The notes beneath the pieces were generated by a model, which saw nothing but the letters and a program-made list of their open reading frames with translations, searched no databases and was not told the DNA's origin. Shown here in pieces: positions 16,106-24,919 of a stretch of DNA of 30,189 nt (its first letter is position 1; each line of letters opens with the position of its first letter). The position numbers were made by a program, and so were the translations under genes. Origin of the DNA: CAWEEP01 sp963808125 (GTDB lineage: Bacteria > Chloroflexota > Dormibacteria > Aeolococcales > Aeolococcaceae); contig CAWEEP010000010.1 in NCBI GenBank assembly GCA_963808125.1, positions 1 through 30,189 on the forward strand. Direction: 5' to 3'.

Positions 16106-16147
16106 GCGGTTGTCGCCTTCTCTCTCGGGAACGGCACGCAACCCTGA

Positions 16148-17075
16148 GTGACCTTGCTGCGCGTCGCCCTTGGTTTCCCGGGTCGAGGGAGCCAGACACC
16201 GGGGATGGCCGCCGGTCTCGAGCGAAAATGGAGACCCGGGGGCCGGCGCCGCGCCGTCGCCGTCGCGAGCGGCGTCAACCTCGCCTCGGCGTGGGGAGGG
16301 GACGACGAGGTGTCGCTGCGGCGCACCGAGATCGCCCAGCCGGCGCTGGTGCTCACCGAGATCGTCCTGGCGGCGGCCCTGCCGTCCGCGCTCGAGGTGG
16401 TCGCCGTCGCCGGCCATTCCGTCGGGGAGTTCACCGCCTGCGTCGCCGCCGGGGCGCTCGCGCCGGAGGACGCCCTGCGGCTGGTCATCGAGCGCAGCCG
16501 CCTCATGGCGGCGATGACGCGGGGGACGATGGCCGCCGTCCTCGGCCTCGATGCGGCAAGCTGGCCCGGCTCTGCAGTCCGTGGACGGGACGGTGGTGGT
16601 GGCAAATCTCAGCGCCCCCGGCCAGGTGGTCATCAGTGGCACCGAGGAAGCCGTCGGCGGCGGCCGGCGCCCTCGCCCGTGCGGCGGGCGCCCGGCGCGT
16701 GGTGCCGCTCAAGGTGAGCGGCGCCTTCCATTCCCCGCTCATGGCGGAGGCCGCCGCCGCCTTCGCCGTGGTGGTGGACGCCGCGCCCCTGCGGGCGCGC
16801 GAGTGCCCGTCGTCACCAATGTCGGCGCTGGTCCCGTCGACGAAGTCGACACCCTTCGCGACCGGATGCGGCGGCAATGGGATCCCCTGTGCCGTGGGGA
16901 GTCCTCGGTCCGTCGGAGGTGGAGATGGGGGCCCAGGCGCTGGTGGAGGTGGGGCCCGGGGCCGTCGTCACCGGGCTCGCCCGGCGGTGGCGCCCGGCAT
17001 GCCGGCCCTGACCGTCGACTCGCTGAGCGCCGCAGCGCATCTCCGAGCCGCCTGGCGGCGGAGGGAGGCGCATGA
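16148..17075 (+). CDS. fabD: Malonyl-CoA:ACP transacylase, broken copy in arm 1
   Basis: FabD loads malonate onto acyl carrier protein for fatty acid synthesis. Arm 1 shows GFPGRGSQTPGMAAGLER, the active-site AVAGHSVGEFTACVAAGALA (serine in GHSxGE) and the helper VSGAFHSPLMAEAAAAF, but the reading frame shifts near 16,230, 16,555, 16,650, 16,800 and 16,880. The less damaged arm 2 copy reads FPGQGSHTPGM, so arm 1's GRGS is probably an error. The gene should end in a TGA overlapping the fabG start (ATGA at 17,072-17,075). These indels are more likely sequence error than decay, because the other arm is nearly intact. Confidence 0.85.
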
Positions 17076-17930
17076 GCAGACCCGGAGACCGTCCGTCGAG
17101 TACTCTACGGTCCTGTTCAAGGCGCCCCAAGAACCCGCCCTCAGCCCGCCGGCAGCACCTGTGTTTGAGGCGCCGCTCGCCGGCAAGGTGGCCCTCGTCA
17201 CCGGCGGTTCCAAGGGGATCGGCCGGGCCACGGTCCTCGCCCTCGCCCAGTCCGGCGCGGACGTCGCCCTGAGCTACTCCGCCCCGGCCGATGCGCGCGC
17301 CGGCCACCCGGCATCGCCGAGGAGACGGCGAACGAGGCCCGCGCCCTCGGTGTGCGCGCGGTGCCGCTCGACGCCGACATCGCCGACCCCGCCGCGGCGC
17401 AGGGCATGGTGGATTCCACCATCGAGCAGCTGGGGCGATCGACATCGTCGTCAACAACGCCGGCATTGCCCGGGACAACCTGGCCGTGCGGATGACCAAC
17501 GCCGAGTGGGACCTGGTCATCGCCATCGACCTCTCCGCCGCCTTTCACGTGTGCCGCGCGGCGCTGCGGCCGATGCTGCGCCAGCGCTCGGGCCGCATCA
17601 TCAACGTCAGCAGCATCGCAGGCGTCATCGGCAACCCCGGGCAGGCCAACTACTAGGCGGCCAAGGCCGGGCTCATCGGGCTGACCAAGAGCCTGTGCCG
17701 CGAGGTCGGCTCGCGGGTCATCACCGTCAACGCCGTGGCCCCGGGATTGGTCGACAGGACATGAAGGCGGCGCTCGGCGACAAGGTTCTCTCGTCGGCCC
17801 TCGCCGCCATCCCCCTCGGCCGGGTGGGGAAGGTCGAGGACGTGGCCGCCGCCATCCGTTTCCTCGCTCTCCCCGAGGCCGGTTACATCTCCGGCTGCGT
17901 CCTCCAGATCGATGGTGGAATGGGGCATAG
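17072..17930 (+). CDS. fabG: 3-oxoacyl-ACP reductase, broken copy in arm 1
   Basis: FabG reduces 3-ketoacyl-ACP with NADPH. It has the Rossmann motif KVALVTGGSKGIGRATVLAL, DIVVNNAGIARDNLAVRM, and the catalytic RIINVSSIAGVIGNPGQANY. In this arm the codon after the catalytic tyrosine is TAG (17,654-17,656) where arm 2 has TCG, the frame shifts near 17,315 and 17,435, and a G is missing at about 17,925 before the stop. The N-terminus has a ~35-residue Pro/Ser-rich extension from ATG 17,072 (MSRPGDRPSST, then EPALSPP) not usual in FabG. The start overlaps the fabD stop. Confidence 0.85.
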
Positions 17931-17934
17931 CGGC

Positions 17935-17953
17935 CGGGGGAGCCAATCCCCCG
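17935..17953 (+). terminator. GC-rich hairpin just after fabG
   Basis: CGGGGGA-GCCAA-TCCCCCG forms a perfect 7-bp stem with a 5-base loop four bases after the fabG stop, and it is conserved in the other arm (21,138-21,156). There is no T-run, so it may be an attenuator or RNA-stabilising hairpin rather than a full terminator. Confidence 0.4.
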
Positions 17954-18251
17954 TTAAGATCAGAGGACAACGTGCCCGATATTCCAGCCGAGCACGCCGG
18001 GCCGGCGGGGTCGCCGAGCTCGGCCCGCCGCCGCCGCTCCACGAACGCGGCCCATCCGGCGGAGGCTCCAGCACCCGCCGCGTCAATTCAGGAGGTCACC
18101 CCCGCCATCCCCATCGACGGTGCCTCGGGGCTCTACGCCTTTCGCCCACCCCCCGCCGGTGCGCCCACTGGCGCCGACCCCTCTCCCAACGCTATCGTTT
18201 CCCAGCAATCTCAAGCGGCTCACGCCGACGACACTGAAGGACTGACGACTG
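17954..18251 (+). other. fabG-acpP spacer with an open GTG frame, no assured gene
   Basis: About 300 bp without a recognised gene. AGAGGA precedes GTG 17,972, which opens a frame reading PDIPAEHAGPAGSPSSARR, EAPAPAASIQEVTPAI and so on, but it has no stop before acpP and runs through acpP in another frame. It may be a short peptide gene whose end is obscured by an indel, or an untranslated leader. The acpP promoter may also lie here. Both arms carry the same sequence with little change. Confidence 0.3.
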
Positions 18252-18500
18252 ATGCCAGACGTGACGTTCGACCGGTTCAAGACAATCGTCGCCGATCAAC
18301 TCGGCGTGGAGCCGGACAAGGTGACGCCGGGGGCGTCCTTCGTCGAGGATCTCAACGCGGACTCCCTGGACCTCGTGGAGCTGATCATGGCCTTCGAGGA
18401 GGAGTACCAGATGGAGATCAGCGACGAGGACGCCGAGAGGATCGGGACGGTGTCCCAGGCCTGGGAGTACATCCAGGAGAAGAGCGGGGCGACCAGCTAG
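18252..18500 (+). CDS. acpP: Acyl carrier protein
   Basis: An 82-residue ACP with FDRFKTIVADQLGVEPDKVT and the phosphopantetheine attachment site NADSLDLVELIMAFEEEYQ; Ser38 in DSL carries the prosthetic group. The end is IGTVSQAWEYIQEKSGATS. It shuttles growing acyl chains between fatty-acid enzymes, fitting fabD-fabG upstream. The arm 2 copy is identical in protein sequence, the best-preserved gene of the repeat. No strong ribosome site is visible before ATG 18,252. Confidence 0.95.
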   Translation: MPDVTFDRFKTIVADQLGVEPDKVTPGASFVEDLNADSLDLVELIMAFEEEYQMEISDEDAERIGTVSQAWEYIQEKSGATS

Positions 18501-18660
18501 CCGCCGCCCTCCCCCCGGCGGAGCCCGCCGCTCCCGGGGCGACCACGTCCACCGCCGTTCCGGCTGAGCCGGGTCCCGCCGCGGAAGCGGGCGCTCCCAT
18601 CGTCGCGCCGTTGGCCGCCGCCGCCGGGTCCGGCTCGGTCGACGAATCCGAGCCCGTGGG

Positions 18661-19718
18661 GTGCCGCTCCCCGTCATCGTCTCCCTTCCCGCCGCCGAGC
18701 CGGCGGTGGTGGAGCCGGCGGAGCCGGTGAGCAGGCCCCGGGGCCGGGGCGCGGCGCCACCGCAGCCGGTCACGGCGTCCCAGGGTGGCGGCGGAGGCAG
18801 CGCCCGCAGCGACCGAACCGGATCCCCGGCCGCTAGAGGAGCCGCAGGCAGCCCCGGCGCCCGCCGCCAGCCCGCCCCCTGAGGTCGCGGCCTCCGCGAG
18901 GTCTCCCGCCGGCGCCGCAGCCGGGGCGTTCGCACCCCCGCGCCCGCCTCGGAGCCGGTGGCGGTGGAAGCCATCCCCACGGCGCCGTCGCTGGGGATGT
19001 CGGCCTTCGCCGGCGGGCAAGCCGACGACGCGCCGCTCTCGGAGATCTCCGCCTTCGAGAGCTTCCGCCAGCCGGAGCTCACGGCGGAGGAGCAGCAGCG
19101 CCTCGACGATCTCGCCGCCCGGTTGCGGAATCACCTTCCGTCGCCCCTCTTTGCTGCGCGAGGCGATGACCCACGCCTCCTGGAACAACGAGAGAGGGGC
19201 TCCCGCCGGGCCCGGACACGACAACGAACGCCTGGAGTACCTGGGCGACGCCGTGCTCGAGCTCGTCGCCGGGGAGAACCTCTTCAAGCGCTCCCCGGGC
19301 ATGACGAGGGCCAGCTCACCCAGCTGCGCGCCGCCCTCGTCAACACCCTCTCGCTCGCCAAGTTGGCGGAGCGCCTGGGCCTGGGGGACACGCTCCTCCT
19401 CGGCAGAGGCGCGGCCAAGACCGGCGCCCGGCAGCTGCCGTCACTTCTCGCCAACAGCTTCAGGCGATGATCGGCGACATCTTCCTCGACCAGGGGTACC
19501 GGGTCGCCACCCGCGTCTTCCTCCAGAGCATCGGCGACCTCGACGAGTGGAGCGACGAGAACCACAAGGGCAAGCTGCAAGAGCTCGCGCAGGAGCGCTT
19601 CAGCTCGACGCCGGGGTACCGCGTCTCGGCCGGCGGCGGCCCCGGACACCGGCGCGAATACCGGGCGGAGGCGGTCGTCGGCGGTCGTGTCGTCGGTGAG
19701 GGCCGCGGCGGCACCAAG
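18661..19718 (+). CDS. rnc: Ribonuclease III with Pro/Ala-rich N-terminal extension (frameshifted)
   Basis: RNase III cleaves double-stranded RNA in rRNA processing. Identifiable pieces, in order: an Ala/Pro/Glu/Val-rich region, EAIPTAPSLGMSAFAGGQAD, ESFRQPELTAEEQQRLDDLA, FAREAMTHASWNN-like residues, the signature LEYLGDAVLELVAGENLF, LRAALVNTLSLAKLAERLGL, the second acidic motif MIGDIFLDQGY, and a dsRNA-binding domain from GKLQELAQERFSSTPGYR to VVGGRVVGEGRGGTKQAQ. Several indels split these among frames. The start is not resolvable; GTG 18,661 is a guess, and Ala/Pro-rich coding may begin nearer the acpP stop. The gene is cut at 19,718, where the sequence folds back, so the natural C-terminus is missing. 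The 335 bp from 19,384 to 19,718 exist only once. Confidence 0.75.
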
Positions 19719-20431
19719 CAGGCCCAGGCGCTCCGCCAACTTGGCGAGCGAGAGGGTGTTGACGAGGGCGGCGCGCAGCTGGGTGAGCTGGCCCCGTATG
19801 CCCGGGGAAGCGCTTGAAGAGGATCTCCCCGGCGCGAGCTCGAGGCCGGCGTGGCCCAGGTACTCCAGGCGTTGGTTGTCTGTCCGGGCCAGGCGGGAGC
19901 CCCTCTCTCGTTGTTCCAGGAGGCGTGGGTCATCGCCTCGCGCAGCAAAGAGGGGCGACGGAAGGTGATTCCCAACCGGGCGGCGGATCGAGGCGCTGCT
20001 GCTCCTCCGCCGTGAGCTCCGGCTGGCGGAAGCTCTCGAAGGCGGACATCTCCGAGAGCGGCGCGTCGTCGGCTTGCCCGCCGGCGAAGGCCGACATCCC
20101 CAGTGACGGCGCCGTGGGGACGGCCTCCACCGCCACCGGCTCCGAGGCGGGCGCGGGGTGCGAACGCCCCCGGCTGCGGCGCCGGCGGGAGACCGTCGCG
20201 GAGGCCGCGACCTCAGGGGGCGGGCTGGGGGGCACCGGGGCCGCCTGCGGCTCCTCAGCGGCCGGGGATGCCGGTCGGGTCGCTGCGGGCGCTGCCTCCG
20301 CCGCCACCCTGGGACACCGTGACCGGCTGCGGTGGCGCCGCGCACCGGCCCGGGGGCCTGCTCCACCGGCTCCGCCGGCTCCACCACCGCCGGCTCGGCG
20401 GCGGAAGGGAGACGATGACGGGGAGCGGCAC
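19719..20431 (-). CDS. rnc: Ribonuclease III, second copy, 3'-truncated and frameshifted
   Basis: Reverse-complement copy of the first two thirds of rnc, lacking the second acidic motif and the dsRNA-binding domain because the repeat starts there. The Ala/Pro-rich stretch is better preserved than in arm 1 (EEPQAAPVPPSPPPEVAASA, then SEPVAVEAVPTAPSLGMSAF), followed by GITFRRPSLLREAMTHASWN, which supports the RNase III start of fold. LEYLGDAVLE is garbled to STWATPASSS-type frames by indels near 19,850. It is not a functional gene as written. Confidence 0.65.
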
Positions 20432-20590
20432 CCACACGGCTGGATGCGTCGACCGAGCCGGACCCGGCGGCGGCGGCCAACGGCGCGACGATGGGAGCGC
20501 CCGCTTCCGCGGCGGGACCCGGCTCAGCCGGAACGGCGGTGGACGTGGTCGCCCCGGGAGCGGCGGGCTCCGCCGGGGGGAGGGCGGCGG

Positions 20591-20839
20591 CTAGCTGGTC
20601 GCCCCGCTCTTCTCCTGGATGTACTCCCAGGCCTGGGACACCGTCCCGATCCTCTCGGCGTCCTCGTCGCTGATCTCCATCTGGTACTCCTCCTCGAAGG
20701 CCATGATCAGCTCCACGAGGTCCAGGGAGTCCGCGTTGAGATCCTCGACGAAGGACGCCCCCGGCGTCACCTTGTCCGGCTCCACGCCGAGTTGATCGGC
20801 GACGATTGTCTTGAACCGGTCGAACGTCACGTCTGGCAT
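20591..20839 (-). CDS. acpP: Acyl carrier protein, second copy
   Basis: Reverse-complement copy of acpP encoding the same 82 residues, with the attachment site NADSLDLVEL (Ser38). Its perfect agreement with arm 1, while neighbours differ by indels, fits random error rather than selected divergence between paralogues. Confidence 0.93.
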   Translation of the reverse strand: MPDVTFDRFKTIVADQLGVEPDKVTPGASFVEDLNADSLDLVELIMAFEEEYQMEISDEDAERIGTVSQAWEYIQEKSGATS

Positions 20840-21160
20840 CAGTCGTCAGTCCTTCAGTGTCGTCGGCGTGAGCCGCTTGAGATTGCTGGGAAACGATAGC
20901 GTTGGGAGAGGGGTCGGCGCCAGTGGGCGCACCGGCGGGGGGTGGGCGAAAGGCGTAGAGCCCCGAGGCACCGTCGATGGGGATGGCGGGGGTGACCTCC
21001 TGAATTGACGCGGCGGGTGCTGGAGCCTCCGCCGGATGGGCCGCGTTCGTGGAGCGGCGGCGGCGGGCCGAGCTCGGCGACCCCGCCGGCCCGGCGTGCT
21101 CGGCTGGAATATCGGGCACGTTGTCCTCTGATCTTATCGGGGGATTGGCTCCCCCGGCCG
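20840..21160 (-). other. Second copy of the fabG-acpP spacer
   Basis: Same content as 17,931-18,251 in reverse: the 7-bp GC hairpin at 21,138-21,156, the AGAGGA-GTG open frame, and no assured gene. One visible difference is GATAAGATC here against GTTAAGATC in arm 1, next to the hairpin. Confidence 0.35.
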
Positions 21161-22024
21161 CTATGCCCCCATTCCACCATCGATCTGGAGGACGCAGCCG
21201 GAGATGTAACCGGCCTCGGGGAGAGCGAGGAAACGGATGGCGGCGGCCACGTCCTCGACCTTCCCCACCCGGCCGAGGGGGATGGCGGCGAGGGCCGACG
21301 AGAGAACCTTGTCGCCGAGCGCCGCCGTCATGTCCGTGTCGATGAATCCCGGGGCCACGGCGTCGACGGTGATGCCCCGCGAGCCGACCTCGCGGCACAG
21401 GCTCTTGGTCAGCCCGATGAGCCCGGCCTTGGCCGCCGAGTAGTTGGCCTGGCCGGGGTTGCCGATGACGCCTGCGATGCTGCTGACGTTGATGATGCGG
21501 CCCAGCGCTGGCGCAGCATCGGCCGCAGCGCCGCGCGGCACACGTGAAAGGCGGCGGAGAGGTCGATGGCGATGACCAGGTCCCACTCGGCGTTGGTCAT
21601 CCGCACGGCCAGGTTGTCCCGGGCAATGCCGGCGTTGTTGACGACGATGTCGATCCGCCCCAGCTGCTCGATGGTGGAATCCACCATGCCCTGCGCCGCG
21701 GCGGGGTCGGCGATGTCGGCGTCGAGCGTCACCGCGCGCACACCGAGGGCGCGGGCCTCGTTGGCCGTCTCCTCGGCGATGCCGGGGTGGCCGGCGCGCG
21801 CATCGGCCGGGGCGGAGTAGCTCAGGGCGACGTCCGCGCCGGACTGGGCGAGGGCGAGGACCGTGGCCCGGCCGATCCCCTTGGAACCGCCGGTGACGAG
21901 GGCCACCTTGCCGGCGAGCGCCGCCTGAAACACAGGTGCCTGCCGGCGGGCTGAGGGCGGGTTCTTGGGGCGCCTCGAACACGGACCGTAGAGTACTCGA
22001 CGGACGGTCCCCGGGTCTGCTCAT
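21161..22024 (-). CDS. fabG: 3-oxoacyl-ACP reductase, second copy (frameshifted)
   Basis: This arm gives the better FabG. The Rossmann motif VTGGSKGIGRATVLALAQSG, VNNAGIARDNLAVRM, the catalytic region with Ser and then QANYSAAKAGLIGLTKSLCR (Tyr and Lys of YxxxK), PGFIDTDMTAALGDKVL and the end GCVLQIDGGMGA with a proper TAG are all present. Frameshifts remain near 21,935-21,945 (in the N-terminal extension) and near 21,505, where CGCTGGG should be CGCTCGGG as in arm 1. From ATG 22,024 the reconstructed protein is about 287 residues against a usual ~250; the surplus is the Pro/Ser-rich N-terminal extension. The start overlaps the fabD stop (ATGA). Confidence 0.88.
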   Translation of the reverse strand: MSRPGDRPSSTLRSVFEAPQEPALSPPAGTCVSGGARRQGGPRHRRFQGDRPGHGPRPRPVRRGRRPELLRPGRCARRPPRHRRGDGQRGPRPRCARGDARRRHRRPRRGAGHGGFHHRAAGADRHRRQQRRHCPGQPGRADDQRRVGPGHRHRPLRRLSRVPRGAAADAAPALGRIINVSSIAGVIGNPGQANYSAAKAGLIGLTKSLCREVGSRGITVDAVAPGFIDTDMTAALGDKVLSSALAAIPLGRVGKVEDVAAAIRFLALPEAGYISGCVLQIDGGMGA

Positions 22025-22945
22025 GCGCCTCCCTCCGCCGCCAGGCGGCTCTCGAGATGCGCTGCGGCGCTCGAGCGAGTCGACGGTCAGGGCCGGCATG
22101 CCGGGCGCCACCCGCCGGGCGAGCCCGGTGAGGACGGCCCCGGGCCCCACCTCCACCAGCGCCTGGGCGCCCATCTCCACCATCCGACGGACCGAGGACT
22201 CCCACTGCACAGGGGATCCCATCTGCCGCCGCATCCGGTCGCGAAGGGTGTCGACGTCGGCGACGGGACCAGCGCCGACATTGGTGACGACGGGCACTCG
22301 CGGCGCCCGCAGGGGCGCGGCGTCCACCACCACGGCGAAGGCGGCGGCGGCCTCCGCCATGAGCGGGGAATGGAAGGCGCCGCTCACCTTGAGCGGCACC
22401 ACGCGCCGGGCGCCCGCCGCACGGGCGAGGGCGCCGGCCGCCGCCACGGCTTCCTCGGTGCCACTGATGACCACCTGGCCGGGGGCGTTGAGATTTGCCA
22501 CCACCACCGTCCCGTCCACGAACTCGCAGAGCCGGGCCAGCTCTGCCGCATCGAGGCCGAGGACGGCGGCCATCGTCCCCCGCGTCATCGCCGCCATGAG
22601 GCGGCTGCGCTCGATGACCAGCCGCAGGGCGTCCTCCGGCGCGAGCGCCCCGGCGGCGACGCAGGCGGTGAACTCCCCGACGGAATGGCCGGCGACGGCG
22701 ACCACCTCGAGCGCGGACGGCAGGGCCGCCGCCAGGACGATCTCGGTGAGCACCAGCGCCGGCTGGGCGATCTCGGTGCGCCGCAGCGACACCTCGTCGT
22801 CCCCTCCCCACGCCGAGGCGAGGTTGACGCCGCTCGCGACGGCGACGGCGCGGAGCCGGCCCCCCAGTTCGTTTCGCTCGAGACCGGCGGCCATCCCCGG
22901 TGTATGGCTCCCCTGACCGGGGAAACAGAGGGCGACGCGCAGCAC
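22021..22945 (-). CDS. fabD: Malonyl-CoA:ACP transacylase, nearly intact copy
   Basis: The better FabD copy, ~307 residues: RVALCFPGQGSHTPGMAAG, active-site GHSVGEFTACVAAGALAPED, LGLDAAELARLCEFVDGTVV, NLNAPGQVVISGTEEAVAAA, VSGAFHSPLMAEAAAAFAVV, VTNVGAGPVADVDTLRDRMR and EVGPGAVLTGLARRVAPG. GTG 22,945 is used. One extra G near 22,075 (CTCGAGCG against CTGAGCG in arm 1) hides the natural ending ESRLAAEGGA, whose stop overlaps fabG; without that correction FabD appears fused to FabG. plsX and fabH are absent on both sides, so initiation enzymes must lie elsewhere. Confidence 0.92.
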
Positions 22946-22984
22946 GGTGACAGGGTGACCGTCCGAGAGAAGGCGGACAACCGC

Positions 22985-23161
22985 CTACTCGGTGGCGATC
23001 ACCTCGCGGCCGTCGTAATGGCCGCAGTTGGGGCAGACGCGGTGCGGCAGGCGCGGCTGCTTGCACTGCGGGCAGGGGTTGAGCGTGGGCAGCTGCAGCG
23101 CATGGTGGGCGCGCCGCGTGTCGCGGCGGCGGCTCGACACCCGTTGCTTTGGAAGGGGCAT
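22985..23161 (-). CDS. rpmF: 50S ribosomal protein L32, second copy
   Basis: A 58-residue copy of L32 with the same four zinc-ribbon cysteines (CPQC and CPNC) and the KQRVSSRRRDTRRAHHALQL segment. Residue 9 is Ser here and Leu in arm 1, and Ser fits the family better, so arm 1 probably carries the error. Confidence 0.93.
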   Translation of the reverse strand: MPLPKQRVSSRRRDTRRAHHALQLPTLNPCPQCKQPRLPHRVCPNCGHYDGREVIATE

Positions 23162-23218
23162 GACGTCTCCACTGAAGGACGAGGCCGCGCGGCCGGAGGC
23201 GCGCCGCGACCGGGCCGC

Positions 23219-23224
23219 AGTATA
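23219..23224 (-). promoter_or_regulatory. Possible -10 element upstream of rpmF
   Basis: On the minus strand TATACT lies 57 bases before the L32 start, in otherwise GC-rich sequence. Arm 1 reads TAGACT at the same place (15,867-15,872), so one arm has an error. No clear -35 is visible. Confidence 0.3.
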
Positions 23225-23250
23225 CGGGATCGCGGCTGACCCGACGGCTC

Positions 23251-23831
23251 CTAGCGGCGCCGCCGCGGTGGCGTGAGCGCCTTGAGCCCCCGGCGGACGG
23301 TCTCCGTGGCCTTGACGAGCTGCTCCTCGAGTTCAGTCATGACCGCCCGAACGTACTCGTCCGCCTCAGCCGCCACGCGCTGCGCGCTCTCTTCCGTCTC
23401 TCGCATCAGCACCGCGGAGCGCTCCGCCGCGATCTTTGCCACGGCGTCCGCGGAGACCAGCTGCTCGGCCTGCGCGTGCGCTTCGTCGAGGAGGCGGCGG
23501 ATCTCGGCCTGGGCCTGGGCGCGCAGCGCCGCCACCTGGGCACGGCCCTCCTCGATCAGGTGCCGCGCCTGCTGCTCGGCCTCCTCCCGCAACCGGGCCG
23601 CCTCCTCCTCGGTCCCAACCAGGATCCGCTCCCGCTCGTCGAGGAGATGCCGGCCTCCGCCAGCTCGTCGGGCAGCGAGGACCGGATCCGGTCCAGCAGA
23701 TCCGTCAGCTCACCCTCGTTGACGACGACGTTGCTGCTGAAGGGCACGCGGCGGGCGTCCCCGACGAGGGCGTCCACGGCGTCGAGAACATCGAGGACAG
23801 ACGGCTCGCCCGCCGCCTGCGAGCCGCTCAC
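23251..23831 (-). CDS. DivIVA-like coiled-coil protein, second copy (frameshifted)
   Basis: Copy of 15,261-15,861. Here the C-terminal coiled coil is open and longer at its start (REEAEQQARHLIEEGRAQVA, AALRAQAQAEIRRLLDEAHA) and ends at TAG 23,251 after LTPPRRRR. The N-terminal part from GTG 23,831 is open to DRIRSSLPDELAEA and then shifts, because one C of GGCCCGGC is missing at about 23,652. Arm 1 has that C but lacks two Gs downstream, so the two arms complement each other exactly. Confidence 0.7.
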
Positions 23832-24320
23832 TTGGGCTCGCCGAAGCGGCGGCGGATGGCCTTCGCCGTGGCCGGGGGCACCAGCTCGCTGATGTCGCCG
23901 CCCAGCCGGCCGATCTGCTTCACCAGCGATGACGACATGAAGATGTTCTCCGCCGACGTCATCAGGAAGACGGTGTGGATCCCGGGACTAGGCGGCGGTG
24001 CATCAGTGCCATCTGCAGCTCGGTCTCGAAGTCGCTGAGGGCGCGGACCCGCGCACGATGGCGATGGCGCCGACCGCCTCCGCGTGCTGCACGGTGAGCC
24101 CCTGGAAGGTGTCGACCGTGACATTGCCGTCGAGGCTGGCGACGGCGGAGCGGATCATGTCCAGCCTCTCCTCCACCGTGAAGAGCGGCTCCTTGGCCGG
24201 GTTGCGCAGCACCGACACCACGACGCGGTCGAAGATCGCCGTCGCCCGCTCCAGGATGTCGAGATGGCCCAGTGTGATGGGGTCGAAGCTCCCCGGGTAG
24301 AGGGCGACGCGCTCGCTCAT
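23828..24320 (-). CDS. coaD: Phosphopantetheine adenylyltransferase, second copy (frameshifted)
   Basis: Reverse-complement copy of coaD, 493 bp against 495 in arm 1. The N-terminal two thirds (YPGSFDPITLGHLDILERAT to AIAIVRG) and the C-terminus (MTSAENIFMSSSLVKQIGRL) are in different frames, because indels lie at about 24,040 (GGGTCC for GGACTCC) and 23,990 (CCTAGTC for CCTCAGTC). Arm 1 is the reliable version. Confidence 0.88.
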
Positions 24321-24897
24321 GGGTCTGTCCTCTCTCGGTCCTGGGGCCGGTACATCGTCAGATCGGTGAGACCGTAATGGGCCGTCCGCGCCGCGGCCAT
24401 CGTCCCCAGGGTGTCGGGCATCGGCCGTGCGCGGTGATGTTCGCACACGATGAGTGGCGGTGCCAGGTCGCCGATTACCCGCAGGGCCGCCAGCATCTCG
24501 TCGTCCTGGTAGGGCGCGTCCACGAAGCACACGTCCGCCTCCAGCGCCGCGACGGGGCGCCGGCGAGCGAGGGGACGGCGTCCGCCGCGATCAGATCCAC
24601 CCGGTCGCGGCAGCCGAAGGTGTCGGCGTTGGCGCCGATGATGCGCAGGCTCTCCCTGCCCCGGTCCACGAAGGTGACCCGGGCGGCACCGCGGCTCAAG
24701 GCCTCGAAGCCCACCGACCCGGCGCCGGCGTAGAGGTCGAGGAAGCGGGCACCCGCGACCTCCGCGCCGAGGATGTTGAAGAGGGCCTGGCGGACCATGC
24801 CGCGGGTCGGCCGCAGCACGTCGAACCCCTTCGGCGTGACGATGCGCCGGCCTCGCCACTCGCCGCCTGTGATCCTCGTCTCCGCCAGCTTCGCCAT
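24317..24897 (-). CDS. rsmD: RsmD, second copy (frameshifted)
   Basis: Copy of rsmD with one base missing near 24,565, which splits LDLYAGAGSVGFEALSRGA from VCFVDAPYQDDEMLAALRV. The unusual DAPY motif is the same as in arm 1. Residues after it differ slightly (VIGDL against VLGDL, AAART against AAVRT). Confidence 0.88.
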
Positions 24898-24919
24898 CCG
24901 CCGCTCCTCTCCGCCCCAC

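Larger units (their letters stand above)
9880..19383 (+). repeat. Arm 1 of a ~9.5 kb inverted repeat
   Basis: The 9.5 kb from within the TadG-like gene to within rnc recur in reverse complement at 19,719-29,202. The outer match ends at 9,880, where the arms stop agreeing after GAGGACGACGG on the second arm; the inner match ends at 19,383. The two arms are nearly identical but differ by scattered substitutions and single-base indels, denser between about 18,500 and 19,400. Arm 1 keeps recG, rsmD, coaD and the pilus genes open, while its fabD, fabG and rnc are broken. Confidence 0.95.

Noticed and set aside
16024..18237. 737-residue plus-strand ORF over rpmF-fabD-fabG
   Set aside because: It strings together out-of-frame segments of L32, FabD and FabG; only parts correspond to real genes.
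19284..21398. 704-residue minus-strand ORF over rnc and acpP
   Set aside because: A low-complexity shadow frame created by high GC and the fold; acpP in the proper frame is conserved.
21161..22945. 594-residue FabD-FabG fusion on the minus strand
   Set aside because: One extra G near 22,075 removes the FabD stop and other shifts rejoin the FabG C-terminus; arm 1 and the ATGA overlap show separate genes.
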